A stretch of DNA of 64,000 bases from Austropuccinia psidii (Eukaryota > Basidiomycota > Pucciniomycetes > Pucciniales > Sphaerophragmiaceae), in the NCBI GenBank assembly GCA_023105745.1, contig JALGQZ010000009.1:19268564-19332563 (forward strand), in the 5' to 3' direction. Of the stretch, positions 21,837 through 34,447 are shown piece by piece (within the stretch, counting starts at the first letter, position 1; each line of letters opens with the position of its first letter). Both the position numbers and the translations under genes were made by a program. The notes beneath the pieces are model-generated. The model did no database searches. It saw only the letters and a list, made by a program, of their open reading frames with translations, and was not told where the DNA came from.

Positions 21837-23705
21837 TTAACAAGAAGCCCATTCATTAGGAACTGTAAGAAAAAAATTATCTGAATTTTCAATCTTTTTA
21901 TCCTTACTAATGTCTTCAGCATCTTCCATTTCAGTATCCTTATCAAAAATATGACTGAATTCCCCCTTTTGATTGTCAGTCATTGACTCATGTTAATTTA
22001 CCTAATCACGATGGTCTGCTGCCAAATGTTCAAGATCATCACTTCCTTCATTTACTGAGTCATCCAAGTCTTCATCATTTGCAATCTTGTGTGAAATATT
22101 TTAAGGTAAAATTGCTTCATCCCAATACTTTTGAGTAAATTGCTTATCACTCAGTCTTTCATCGGGATTTTACTTTCCTAGTAGTGACTTGGAGGCATCT
22201 GGCAAAAACGCAATACTGGATGAATCAGGCAAAACTCTCTTCTGGCCTGCTGTACAATTATTCAACCAATTTGCACTGTAAAAATTAATTGGAAGCCCTT
22301 CAGGTGCATACCTGCTAATTGAGCCCATGCCTTCAGCTGAAAGATAACAATGATGCCTTTGAATCCTCTTTTTATTGCGTTGGTCAGCCTTTTCAATTTC
22401 TTCATCTAGCCTCCTAATGAATTGATTTGCTTTTTCTGACCGGAATTCCATTCTCTTTATTGTGTATCTATTGGTTACAGGATCCAATTCATCTTCACTG
22501 TGTGAATTCACATTGGCTAGTACTCTTAGGTATTGCTGCAGGAATCCTTCAGCCACCCCAAATGCATATTGAATTTTTTTGACCTAAGCCAAAAACAATC
22601 CAGCTGTTAGAACAAGTAGTAGTTAAATGAAAAAAATAGATTAACCTTTAGGCGGGCTCTCAGAATGGATTTTCTTTCTTCATCCTTAGCATGTTTTCCA
22701 CTCTCCTTGGCCTCCTTCTTGTAGTGTTGGGCCATATACCAATGCACATAGTGGTTTTAGACTTTGGTGAGAAGCTGTATGTCCTCTAGATAACTCAGAT
22801 TGACATTGATGAACTTGTATGTCCCACAAATAGAAAGCTGATGAAAGGTTTGGATTGCACTTATTCTACATGACTAATTATATAGTGTATCAACCAAATC
22901 ATTAAGATCCGGAGCCCACCAGCAGATACCAAGTTTGGCTAGAACTGAAACTACATATTTTATTGAAAAATAACTCATGTGTATAATTGAGCTTCCCATC
23001 CTCTTCTTTCCTGGCTTCATACCTCTCAAAGTGAGGATTCCTTTCAATGGTACCAAGGGTGGAAGAGTAGTATTTTCAACATGGGTTAAAATTTCACTTA
23101 AAACCAAAACCAAGTATTAAATTCTTTCAACCTTAAATAATTGGGGAATATTGGTACAGGTTGTTGATGAATGATGCCCCAAAGAGCTTTTATATGTTCG
23201 TACAATGCTTTCTTTAATTAAAAAAAATTTATGGATCAGTATGAAAATGAAGGATTTAAATCTAAAAAAATACTGAATTACTTTTTTAGGTGCAAATCCT
23301 TCGGGAATTTCAACATTTAGCAGCTGGTGGGGGTTTCTCTTTTTTAAAGGAGATAGGGTAGAAAGTCTTTTTGGATCAATATTGTTGACTTTGCGTGGTA
23401 TCCTACTTATGCTTCCTGATGTATTGGCTAAAGTATGTTGAGAGGGTTTGTTTTGTGATTTAGGTTCATTAAAGATATTTTCTAATTTTTCATGCCCTTT
23501 CCCCATTGATTTTGCTGATGGAGTACTTTCAGAGGGACCTGCCTCTTTAAGATCATATTTAACTAGTAAAGCTTCCAAATTTTGTTCGCGACTTTCAAGT
23601 TTTTCTTCAAGCTGCTTAATTTTCTGGGTTTTCTGTTCAAAGGGGTAAGTAAGATTATTGTTATTTTCTGACGCAAAGTTTTGTGGGAAATAGCTATTTA
23701 AATTA
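21837..23705 (-). pseudogene. CACTA companion gene (function unknown), degraded
   Basis: Minus-strand gene convergent with the transposase. The N-terminal part (23645-23290) has a predicted coiled coil (IKQLEEKLESREQNLEALL) then a Ser/Pro/Lys-rich linker. An intron about 23285-23215 follows. The middle block has LAKLGICWWAPDLNDLVDTL (22950-22890), continuing through CRISAIQTFHQL and FINVNLSYLEDIQLLTK (22870-22760), MAQHYKKEAKESGKHAKDEE (22740-22680), an intron, and the core 22556-22170 (QQYLRVLANV, IQRHHCYLSAEG, PEGLPINFYSANW, SIAFLPDASKSLLG). The C-terminal tail to 21837 is acidic. In-frame stops include TAG after LYN (near 22886) and stops near 22170, 22100 and 22000. I recall the WWAPDL and FLPDASxSLLG motifs from rust proteins that travel with CACTA transposases. 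It may be a TnpA-like DNA-binding partner; no function is established. Confidence 0.62.
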
Positions 23706-26553
23706 ATATGTAATGTTAATTAATAGATGGAAGGTGTGTGGATTAGCCTGGAAGCTTATAATATCAATAGTGCTGGGCTCCAACAAGAATAGGTGATATA
23801 AAAGTCTAAAGAAATAGCAGATATAGCAGAAAAAGTAACAGATGCAGGTGAGAGGAGGAATGAAAAACTTTGCAATTGAGTAAGCTACTGTAATAGAGAC
23901 AAACAAGAAGAACACTTGAATCAAGGAAGGCATAAGATCAGAAGAGGTAAACAGAAAAAAAGTGGGAGGAGAGTTAAGAAAGTGAAGTCTCTGAATTAAT
24001 TTGATGTGAGAGATATGTATTAATAACAAGAGGAAATGTTTGACTTAATTGTTGCATTATGACAATGGGAATGACAAATATAATGCTTGTATTATCATTC
24101 CTTCCTGTTTGCTATTGTTCATTGGCAGTCTACCTTTTACATCAATTTTTGGCATAGTAAATTGGTAGCTTGAAAGAAATGAATTACTAAATTTTACAAA
24201 GGTTCTTGGTCAAAGAATCCCTTCATGAGTTTGATAATAAGATTAAATTTTTTTTGATAAAACACAATTTAATTTGGACTTCTTTTGTTTTCAGATTTTG
24301 TGATCCAAATAGGCTTCTTTTTCTTTTGTTGTGTTAGTTTAGTGCTTTTAGAATAAAGGGGTATTACAAGGCATTACTAATATAATTACATTAATTCAAT
24401 GCGCCAGAAAAATGCTTGAAACCTCAATTTTATTCACAAAGACATTTTGAAACGAAATGTACAAATATGTAATGCGCAGTTATCACCACCAATATTCAAA
24501 CCCCATGTTTATGTCAAGGTGACATGTGCATGAATACATCAGCTGTTTGCCTGGAGTGGTTGGTAAGTTGATGCCTTGTTTCAAGGAAAATGGCCATGTC
24601 ATTGGTTCAAGCCACATTGAAGACATAAAGAAAAAAAATCAAATTAAAAATGTCAAAATTTTGGAAAATCCTTTTAAAGTTTGGAAAATACCTGAAACCT
24701 AACTCTAAAATAAAATCTGGTTTCAACCCACACATTGGCCTCAAAATCAAAATTATACAGTCAATATGGCAGAAGGAAGATACATCTACAGATTACATAA
24801 GCAAGAAGGAGTTGAGAAAGTATTGGTAATCAGATTACTTTATTAGTAATACTTAGGGAGCTAAGGGATATAGGTACCATGGAGGATTAGTCAGCAAGTA
24901 TAAGCATTAGTAATCAAGTTTGAATGAGCACCTGCAAAAATACCTCAAATTAGTAAGCAACCCAACAAATGACATCATCAACCAAACAAATAATGCATTG
25001 ATTTACATAAATGACATCATTTTGGTGGGACCACCAGAAAAGAATTTTCCCAGCCAAAAGAAACTGAAAAATTCTAAGTCCCTCTTTTTGAAACCCTCCC
25101 ATGGAGAGCCCAAAAAATTGTAAATAGAGGGCCTCTCATCCCTCATGTCTTTCATCCCCCAAAAGTGGAAAGTGTATTTAAATTCATCCCTGACTATCAG
25201 GTTAACTAGTCTACAAATATATAATTCTATTATATAAAGGATAAAAAGGCCTTGTATAATAGTCTTATAATAAAAAAAGTCTTAAAATAAAGAATCAGTC
25301 TTATAAAAAAAAGCCTTATAAAAAAAGAAAACCTTATAATATAAAGGATAAAAAGCTCTAGATAATAGTCTTAGAATAATAATAATAAAAAGTCTTATAA
25401 AAATGGGTCTTATTAAAAAGGAGAAAAGTCATAATATAATTTTATTATATAAAGGATAAAAAGGCCTTATATAGTAATCTTATAGACTTAAAATAAATAA
25501 AGCAGTATTATAAAGGAATTTAACCTTATCATGAGCAATCAAGGCTTTAAATAAAGGAAATAAGGGGCATTTACTTATTTTATTAAGAAATTATCATTAT
25601 TAATTCATTTCATAAAGTCATTTTTTGGTTACTAAAAGAAAATCTTATTAATCATAGAGGAAAATACCTATTATAGTAATAAATTAGTGCTATCTTGTTA
25701 AAAAGAAAGAATTATTATCAAATTAAATTATCAAAGAGTGGTTATTAATTAGTCTGGTCATATCAGAATTTCATTATATATAAAAAATAAAATTCATAAA
25801 CCATAAAAAAAATGTTTGATTGTTTCTTTTAGTATTATTATTAGCCTAGTGTTTCCAGATTTTATTGAATTAATGTTGTGGTAGTAGTTTGTGTGATTTG
25901 TGATAGTTTTGTGTCTTTTGGCTAATTAAATAGTGTTATATTTGAAAGGTTAAATAAATATTTTGAGATCAAGCAAATTCTGAGGGAGCTTGTGGAATAA
26001 ACGTTTCTGAACTAGCCACCATCAATAAATAAATTAATTATGAACTCAAGTTAAGATAATTCAGCATTTTTCAGGAGGGGTAGTTCAGATTATTCTGACA
26101 CATGAGCAGAGCAAGGGTTACAAGCTTGAATAGAAATTCAAAACTGTTTTTGTTGTTATTTCCCCTTCCAGGTACTGCCTCATTTTATCCCACACAAGAG
26201 GAGTTCCCACATCTGGTGTCCAAAAAGTGGCTTTCAGATAGGAATATCATCAAAATCTATTCAGATTTATATTAAAATATATATCTTTATTAAACCTAGA
26301 ATAATATAACGACATAAATAAACCATTTTTTTCATCATCACCATCTGAATCTTATCATTACAAATTACTACCAAAATCAAAATTACCAGGACAGACATCA
26401 CAAGAAAGCTTGAGTAATCTAATATCAACACCAAATACAAGAAGAAAAGAAGAAGATAGGTTAAAGGAATTCTTCTTTAAACTAATTAAAGGGTATTAAG
26501 AAAGAAAACAGGAAGAAGCAAAATTTGAATGCAAAACATATAAAGTAGAAAAA
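23706..26553. other. AT-rich non-coding region, probable Rt1 5' LTR area
   Basis: No gene is supported. A 67-codon frame at 24920-25123 lacks any recognisable motif. The stretch 26150-26230 has CCCACA followed by TC and TGGTGTCC (26214-26221), which looks like an LTR end with a primer-binding site just upstream of the Rt1 gag gene. If so, much of 24600-26211 could be the Rt1 5' LTR, but I cannot find its start. Confidence 0.35.
25215..25560. repeat. Degenerate CTTATAATAAAAAGT-type repeat cluster
   Basis: Words of the form AGTCTTATAATAAAAA, CCTTATAAAAAAAG and TATAAAGGATAAAAAGG recur about a dozen times with irregular spacing of 20-50 bp. It looks like an eroded short-period array and has no coding content. 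Confidence 0.6.
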
Positions 26554-29070
26554 ATGGGTCAACAGTCAACATCAAAATTACCACCATTACCTGAAGATAC
26601 TGTGGAAGGTCAGTATGAAGAAGAAAATGGAGAAGAGGTTAAAACTGTCAAAATAAAGGGCTTTATGAAGCAAATGCAAGATTTTTTGTTAAGTCAAACC
26701 AGTAAAAAAGGAAAAAGAAGACAATCAATACCAAATACACCATGGAATAGCCCTAGTGAATCAACATTACCAAGGCATATAAGACCAGAAGATTCACCAA
26801 TATCAACAACATTTGGACCAAGTGCAACCTCTACTCCAAAAAAAAATCCAATAGTTAACAATATTTCAAGAAGAGCTTTTGTCTCTACATTTAATAACCC
26901 AAGTCCATTACAGAAGCAAGTGTTAAAGCAGGAAAGGCTTGTAGTTAAAATTAAAGCAAAATTATAATCTCAATTTTAATGGAGAGGAAGTAGAGAAGCT
27001 TATTAAGAAGGTTGAAAGAATTGCTCAAATTGAAGGAGAAACAGATGAAGACTTAGCAATGCAAATGGAATTTTGGACAACAGACCCAAGAATTAGTGAT
27101 GCCATAGAAGCTATGCCAGGATATGAAGAAGTTAATTGGACACAATTGAAGAAAGACCTTATAAAAAAATGGGGAAGGGTTGAACCAGAAAGAAGATATA
27201 GAAAATATTGCCTTGTTCAGCTTTTCAATGATACACAAGATGAAGGAGGAATTAGTACCTTATCAGAATATAAAAAGTTTATTGGAGAATATAAAAACAT
27301 CTTTACTTACCTTTTAAGCTACAAGTATTTTCCTCAAAGGAATATGTTCCATTAAGATCTATTTTATTGTCTTTCTGCTGATATCAAAGGTGCTATCAGT
27401 AAGGAAATGATTAAAGATAATGTTATGGTTAGAGCAGAAGATGGAGGATATCTCATACCACCTGTGAGAATATTAAAGAAGTATATTTAACAAGAGTTAG
27501 AAGCAAGAATATTAGTCACTAAAAGACTATCATCCCCAATAATTAAAACAGTAAAGAATGAATAAATCACCAAGGAAAATAATATGAAATTCAAGGGATA
27601 AATATTTCTAGGAATGCAGGAACCTCTGAAGAAGATAAAGGAGCTTACCAAAACTCTCAAGGAACAAAAAAAATCTCAAAAAAAGTACATACAGAAAAGG
27701 AAGTTTCTAAACAGTTTATGGAACAACTTGATGAACTAAGTAAAATTGCTAAACCACAGAGGATAGATTATGCTAACCCTCAAGCTGAAAATTCAGGAGT
27801 CAGACCAAAATAAAATTTACCACCAGCATCATCAAGATATGTGCCTTATGCACAAGCTCAAAATGCACCAAAACCATTTGTTAGATGTTATTACTATTGA
27901 GAAGAAGGACACTCCACAGGAAGATGTAATGAGCTTATTGAAGATCAAAATAAGAAATGGGTCATAAGGAAAGGATTCAATTACTTATATGCTAATTGGG
28001 CAAGAGTGCCAACTGATGGGAAGTTATCACCAAAGAAATGAGTAAGGGAGTTTCAGAAGGAACAAGAAGAATTAAAGATGAATTTGGAGGAAAAAGCAAA
28101 ATAAGAGGAACAAAAGAAGAAAGAAAAGTCCCCTGCCTTTATCACCATGGACAATTGGGAGAATGGCAGCCACCATTAATAAAAACAGGAAGAGAACCTC
28201 TTGGATATGCTTGTGGATGACGGAATACAAAGCAAAGAAGAGAAAATGAAGACAAAGCTAAGGCCCAATCACAGCCATTACCTGAAAGAGAAGTAAATCA
28301 ACCTCAAGAAATCCTCAAGAGAACGACTAGTATCCCAGGTGGATTTATTACTAATGATGATCAAGAAGAAGAAAAAGTAATTATACCCACAAGATATAAA
28401 TCACTAAGGCCTTCAGAGTTTAATAAGGAGGAAGAAGTAGCCATACATGAGAATAAAACACCACAAAATCAACCTATGGATGAAATTAAGAGCAAAATTA
28501 AGGCACCCAAAGAAGAAATAATAGCCATCAAGCCAAAGAAAGAAGATAAATAGGAGATAAGAATAGTTGAAAAGGTGATGAACAAAGTCTTGGATCAGAA
28601 AATAAATCTTAACTTAGGAGGGATACTCACCATATCACCAATATTCATCAATAAATGACAATTTCTTTCTGATAGAGAAAAGAAATATCTAATGTCTCTT
28701 AAGTCAATCAATAATGAAGAGAGAGTGGGAGATCAAGAAGGCAATCAGCAAGATATAATAATTGAAGAAATATTGCGTTATGCATGTCCTTTTGGAATGA
28801 TTGAAGTTTCCATAGGCTTGAAAGGTCATAAAGTAAAAGAATTAGTAGATACTGGAGCATAATTGAGTATAATACCAGAAGTTGAATCCATAAAGGCAGG
28901 AATACCAATGAGAGCATTGAACATGATGTTGAAAGGAATTGGAGGACATAGTACAGAAATTGTTGGCTTATCTGAGAATAATTTACTTATTTTTCCATCT
29001 GGGGATGAAAGAAAAATTCATTTCTTTGTAGCCAGAGGGGCAGTTCATACTATTATTAGGAGACCATTTT
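26554..29070 (+). pseudogene. Rt1 (outermost retroelement) Gag and protease region, first part
   Basis: The first frame (26554-26964) gives a Lys/Ser/Pro-rich Gag leader (MGQQSTSKLPPLPEDTVEG). A capsid-like block follows at 27059-27352 (MQMEFWTTDPRISDAIEA, LIKKWGRVEPERRYRKYC), then DIKGAISKEMIKDNVMVRAE (27375-27440). Further remnants are a knuckle-like EEGHSTGRCNEL (27895-27935), ITMDNWENG (28142-28168) and a protease block with LVDTGA followed by a stop where Gln is expected, then LSIIPE (28840-28880). The frame is broken by at least a dozen stops and several shifts, making this the most decayed retroelement in the window. It ends in a GRPFL-like block exactly where the Rt2 5' LTR begins, and resumes at 61723. 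It would have supplied capsid and aspartic protease. Confidence 0.72.
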
Positions 29071-30886
29071 TGTGAGCCTTAGAGGTAATTTCATATACCC
29101 AAAAGACCACAAATACAAAATTAACATATAAATATAAATAAAATAAATTTATTTATATTATTGAAATGAAAATCAAAATATAAATATAAAATTATATTCA
29201 AAATTGAAAATTTAATTACAATCTAAAAATAAAATTACATTAAATTTTGCAATTATAAAATTACATTAATACTTGAAAAAATGAAGTAAAAATGAATTTT
29301 TAACAAAATTGTAAAAAAATAAATAAATTTGGAAAAAAGTTAAATAAAAATTGTTATACCTTTTTATCCAATAAATAAGCATATAAAAATTATTTCACCA
29401 TTGGATTCCTCATAAAAAATCAGGTGGGGTCACCTCTGAGTGAAAATATTGTAACTCAACTCTAAATAAGCTTAAATTAAGTTTTTAGTATTTTCTGTAT
29501 GAAAATTGAAAATCCTCAAAACTTAAATTTAACTCACATAACATGTAGTGTTAATCACCAAAATTTGTGTTAAACTTGAGGTGTTGTGTATATTTTAGAA
29601 GTTATGAGGAATTAAACCATTTTCAATTGAATTCAATTGAAATGTCAAAATGTGCACATGTATTACATAAGTGAACTTTGATTTACATATGTGGTAGAAA
29701 TTATCACTGTATTGGACTGTATAACTCAATTGAATTACATCTGTAAATTATAAGTATAATACATGATGAGGAATTAAAGGAAAAATAAATTGGAAAGATT
29801 AAATTTGGGGGGGAAAAGGAACTCCAGCTCTAAGGGGGAGCTAGACCCCCAAAATGCTTGCTGACAGGCGTGTGGTGTCAAAATTCATGCAAAAGGTCAT
29901 CACTTTTGGCCTGGAATTGAGTTACAGGGTCTGTGGACTCAATTGATGATGAGGGTTTGATACCAACTGGGGTAGGTTTAGCTGTTTCCAAGAGGGTAAA
30001 ACTACCCTTAAGATAAATCAATCATAGTAAAAACAGTTTTAACTGGTTTCTATGTCTCTTACCCACATTCTGACGTTTTTTGAAGGCTCTAGACCAGGTA
30101 TTACCATAGTAATGGCTGATTTAAGGGTCTAAAACGGCTTAAACCAGCCCTTTTTTGGTCTAAACCAGGGTTCAATGATTCCATAATTGGCTTTTCTGTT
30201 ATCAGACTGTTTTTCACGACTGAAAAGAGTCAATTTTACTTTTGGAGTGAGAAAATGGATGGCTATAAAAGAATGTCTTCTTTTCCCCACTTTTCTCTTC
30301 ATGTCAGAATCTTTTCCTTTTATAATTAGTTTAAACACTGTTAAACCAATCAATAAAATATTCCAGCCACCATTTTGAAATAATTTTAATCCATTTAACC
30401 ACGGGAAAAATTCATTATAATCATTGTTTGTAACTCTCATAATCATTTTTACCCCTGAACCACCCCAAAAGTGAATTAAAGCATCTTTCATCACTGTTAA
30501 CTTTGTCAATTTGTTTCCAAATTCACTCTGGTCACTTTTGGGTGTGTTTTCTCTTTAATATTCCTTTTGAAGACTTTTTTCTTTAATTAAGTGCTTGCAG
30601 TTCTTTTCTCAATTAATTCAAATTGAAATTTCTCTTGAAGAAATTTCTTTTGTAGCATTAAAATATCTCTTGTAGAATATTTTTTGGATAAATTTTTATT
30701 GTTGGTAAAACAATAAATCTTTATAATGTTATTGTTTCATACTAATAAAATTATAAACAATGAAATTTGCGTGTTTTCTCTTAAAATCATATTTCTTACT
30801 ATTTTTAATTGATTTTTACCTTATACAAATTTTGAGGACAGGAAAAGTACTTGTTTTTAATCAAAGTTTCATATCCTCACCTTACA
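29071..30886 (+). repeat. Rt2 5' LTR
   Basis: 1,816 bp, starting TGTGAGCCTTAGAGG and ending CTCACCTTACA. Matches 57709-59505 plus 61683-61722 and, reversed, 62606-64000. It carries an antisense open frame at 30129-30509 that is also present in the other two copies. Confidence 0.93.
30129..30509 (-). other. Antisense open frame inside the Rt2 LTR
   Basis: 126 codons antisense to the LTR (MTKLTVMKDALIHFWGGSGV, LIIKGKDSDMKRKVGKRRHS). The 3' LTR copy is open for 177 codons (58670-59203, minus) and the reversed third copy retains 95 codons (63129-63413, plus) with the same sequence core. The family is unknown to me. It may be a real LTR-encoded protein, captured host sequence or chance. Confidence 0.35.
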
Positions 30887-30888
30887 TT

Positions 30889-30906
30889 TGGGGGCCCAGC
30901 CGCGAC
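30889..30906 (+). promoter_or_regulatory. Rt2 primer-binding site
   Basis: TGGGGGCCCAGCCGCGAC begins two bases after the LTR end. The TGGGGG start implies a primer tRNA ending CCCCCA, which fits the C73 discriminator of eukaryotic tRNA-Pro. Two differences from the Rt3/Rt4 site are compatible with decay. Confidence 0.7.
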
Positions 30907-31118
30907 ATTTGACCTGTGACATATTTTTTTACTCTTTTTAAGTCTTTTTTCTTATATTGAAAAATTTAAAAACATATAAAAAATACTTATAATTCAAAAA
31001 ATCAATAAAAAAAATAAATAAATAATTTTTTTAATATTATAAGTGAGGCTTATATTTTTATTTTTTTTTTGAAATATTATTTTTTTACTTAATAAATTGG
31101 TTTTTTCATTAATTTTAG
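30907..31118 (+). other. Rt2 untranslated leader and probable first intron
   Basis: AT-rich leader between primer-binding site and the first recognisable coding exon. It ends in a polypyrimidine stretch and AATTTTAG (acceptor at 31117-31118), just before exon bases TGTCTGACAAC. The matching donor is not obvious. Confidence 0.45.
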
Positions 31119-32012
31119 TGTCTGACAACTTGGTAAGACAAGAAAACATTGAAACAGCCTCAACAGTAACCAGAATTATTCCTGCCAGTACTGTTAATTC
31201 TGATCATAATAGTACTATTATTGTGACTCAGAATATTCAACCAGAGCCAATTTCTTCTGAATTAGTCAGCTTGGAAATAAGTAATACTCTTCAGAAAGCC
31301 AAAGATTTGGCCAATAGTAAGTTTTTTGACGTAAAATTACTATTTTAAGCCTTCTTAACCATGATTATGCCTTCAACCAGATCTGGAGCCAGCTATAACC
31401 CCTCAAGCAGCTCCCAGAAAAGTAATAGACGTAATTATGGCAGAGGCCAGTCAGGTACAGAAGGACAAGGGTCAGTTGATGACTTCCAAACAACTAAAAT
31501 GGGTCATTCTGAAGCTGATAATACCATTTTACCTTCAAAAAGAGCTGACACCGCCACAACAAGCCTCAGTGAACATATACAAAGCCAGCCACAGTGCATA
31601 CAAAAATTCACTTCAGTTCAAGGAGTTCCAGATCCTTGCAGACCTGTGGAAGAATTGCATGAATTCTTACCTGACTGTCAGAAGATTCCTGGGCCATCCC
31701 AATCCATTAAAATTGCTCAATGGATGGCATCCATTGATTGAGAAGAAAAACGTGATGCTTTTGACACTAGAATGGAGGAAAAACAACCCTCCACCACCCA
31801 AACCAGTGGCCGTCAGCAGCAATTTGAACGTGAAAAAGCAGCCACAAACTCCAAACAAGGGAAAAGGGAAGGCACCAGCCCCACAACCCTACAGCCAGGG
31901 CTACAGAATCCCAAAGATTCAACAGGATGCCATGGAAAATGTATTTCAGATGGCCAGAACCATGATGCAATTACAAAAGAAGGAGGAATCCAGATTAAAA
32001 TATCAAAAATGA
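31119..32012 (+). CDS. Rt2 ORF1: spliced accessory protein overlapping Gag-Pol
   Basis: Exon 31119-31316 (frame open, SDNLVRQENIETASTVTR) joins exon 31381-32012 across a 64-bp intron (31317-31380, GTAAGT...CAACCAG). The exon phases fit exactly: one base before the junction and two after it. The second exon encodes the LEPAITPQAAPRKVIDVIMA start, LLNGWHPL, a Pro/Lys-rich linker and the conserved tail GYRIPKIQQDAMENVFQMAR before TGA. The tail and GW.P motif match ORF1 of Rt4 and partly Rt3 in this same frame. Gag-Pol runs in the -1 frame across the same bases. No known domain is recognised; a matrix-like or nucleic-acid-binding partner of Gag is possible. In an element otherwise full of stops, this frame has none. 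Confidence 0.62.
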
Positions 32013-34447
32013 TTTCTGATACTTTTGATTGTATTCCAGAGTTGGCCAAAGCTATTTCTGATGTAAAAAGTCATCGTTCTGATAAAAATACATCAATTTG
32101 TGACAGTCTTAAAACAAATAACTTGAGTCTGAGCCAAATAAATGATACACTTAAATGCTTTGAAAGAGTTTTAAGAACAATCAAAACTTCCAATAATGAT
32201 AATTCTTTTGGAATTAATATAAATGAACAATCTGCCATTATTAAAGAATTAACAGACAAATATTCTAAATTCAATATTGATTACATAATTGAAACAAGAA
32301 TAAAACAAGCCATAAGCATTATCAAAGAAGCTAATAAAAAAGCTCTAGAAGATATTTCAAAATCATTTTCTGAAGTAAAGACACATATAATTGCCTTGAA
32401 AAAGTGTTTTGATACCTCAAAAGAGGAAATATCAAAATTAAAAAGAAATTTAAATGAGGTTATCTTTGATAATACTAAACAAACAGAATTATGGAATGAG
32501 CTGACATATAAAGAGGTTGATCATAAAAAGAATGTCATAAACTCTATACAAAACTTGAAACATGAATCAAGAAATTCACAAAGGTGTAACAACAGTAAAA
32601 TGAATGATATTGAACAGCTGCTAAACACTTTACCAAGAATGTCCACACCTCTGAATGAAAATTAAGATGCAAGAATTCCCAATCCACAAGTATTGGATAT
32701 TGAAAATTCACAGTTAAAAAATGAATTTTCTACTTCTTTTCATAACTTAGAACCATCAATGGGCCAAGCATTCTTGAAAGAAGTTTGAAAACTTAAAGAA
32801 TGGCCTCACTTCAGTGGTGAAGGAGAGTATGACCTTATGGAATTCATTAGAGGTATTGACATGATGAAAGAGGATTTTGAATTACCAGACAGATTGGTAA
32901 CAGCCAGATTTAACACTTTGTTTACCAAATCATCTCACAGATGGTACATCAAAATAAGACAAGCACATGGACACCAGAGTTGGACTTGGTGGAAAACACA
33001 AATCATTAACAAATGGGCAAATTATGCTTGGAGGTTTAAAGTTGAAACAGCCTTTGAATCTGCCAAATTTAATACTGATAAAGACAAAGCTTTACCATGG
33101 TTTTGCCAACAAAAAGACAGATTAACAGCATCATATCCAGACATGTCAGAATTTATGATCCATAGAAAATTCTTAGACAATGTGGAGGTGACTTAGACAA
33201 TGCTATCAAAAGCAGGACTACTGAACAATCTTCAGCAGAGGATATTATCAATATATTAGAAGAAGTAACCACCAGAACCAAAATTGGTTCTAGTAGGGTG
33301 AATCTCAAAACAAGGCTTAATACACCTTGGAAAGATTCTGTTGACAAAAACCCCAAAGAAAAATCTAATAATGTTAAGTTTAAATCTGCAGATACAGTCA
33401 CAAAGTGCCATATTTGCCAAAGCACCACCCATTTAGCCAATAAATGTCCAAAGAAGGGAAAAATCAATGAAATTGATATTGAAAAGGAACCTGATGTTGA
33501 AAAAGATGACATGATTCAAGACAATTCAGATGATAAGTCATCAATATTTTCTGATTCTTCAAAAGATATAGAAAATATCAATGCCACTTTTGACATCATG
33601 GAATCTTGTTCCCACTTGCCACAATTGAGCAATGGTCAACTTGATCTATCAAAAGTTCAAGATGCACAACTTATGAAAACAAAACCAAACAGGGGGAAAG
33701 GTTATACAGCTGGTAACTCCTGTATAACAGAAGTGGTGATTGACAACAAGCCCACCAATCTGTTGTTTGACCCAGGAGCCTTCTGATCTTGTGTTGGAAC
33801 ATCATTTATTAAGACTTGTGTACCAAATTTTGAAGACAAATTGTTACCAATTGGTGGTATAAGATTAAATAGTGCAACTAATCCAATGAAAGTATTAGGA
33901 ATTTTTGAGACCAATGTCATATTCCCACACATAAATGGGAATTTAAGAATCACAGTTAAATTTGTTGTTATGGAACATTTCTCTAGTACCCATTTTATTT
34001 TGGGAAATGACTATTTCATCATGTATGGGATGGATTTACATAGCAACAAAGACAGATACTTTACTATTGGAGACAATAAGCGTCAGAAATTTGCCTTTTT
34101 ACCATTTAAAAGACAAATCACAGTAAATAAAGTATCACCAGTCAGCTTAGAGTTAGAGAAATTCAAGTCTGAACAGTTAAATGAGGCTGAAATAGGCCTT
34201 CATCTGACTGATAAACAAGAAAATGAACTTTCTTCCCTTTTGTATGACCACAGAGGAGCATTTTCTTTAGACAAATAACCTCGAGGAGCAATTATTGGTC
34301 ATGAAGTTGACATCATTCATAACATTGAGAGACCTTATCCACCACTCTTAAGAAGACCTGCATATCCAGCAAGGCCAAAATCAAGAGAAGCTCTAGAAAT
34401 TCATATCAAAGAGCTTCTGGGCCTTGGTTTAATAAGAAAAGTAGGGG
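31361..34447 (+). pseudogene. Rt2 Gag-Pol (ORF2), 5' part
   Basis: Frame opens at ATG 31361, inside the tail of the intron used by ORF1. Order: Ser-rich leader, TGA at 31739, helical coiled-coil region (32000-32650), TAA at 32663, TGA at 32786, capsid block LKEWPHFSGEGEYDLMEFI (32797-33190), a 1-base shift near 33185, zinc knuckle CHICQSTTHLANKC (from 33406), aspartic protease region with FDPGAF where D-T/S-G is expected (33768-33785) followed by TGA, retroviral-type flap region HFILGNDYF, TAA at 34276, and the reverse transcriptase start [22 protein letters not shown]. Rt3 interrupts it at 34447 after RKVG. Lesions in the protease and many stops make it non-functional. Confidence 0.88.

Larger units (their letters stand above)
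16225..23705. mobile_element. Decayed CACTA (En/Spm)-type DNA transposon
   Basis: A Tnp2-like transposase on the plus strand and a companion gene on the minus strand converge tail to tail (16225-21320 and 21837-23705), a two-gene arrangement I recall from rust CACTA elements. Outer ends are given by the coding relics only: I could not find terminal CACTA repeats. The element is old, with many stops and frameshifts, a nested solo LTR (17542-18979) and a further 749-bp insert (19793-20541). Confidence 0.65.

Noticed and set aside
24920..25123. 67-codon frame containing IYINDIILVG resembling a reverse transcriptase YxDD block
   Set aside because: The sequence reads IND in place of the catalytic Asp pair and nothing around it resembles reverse transcriptase.
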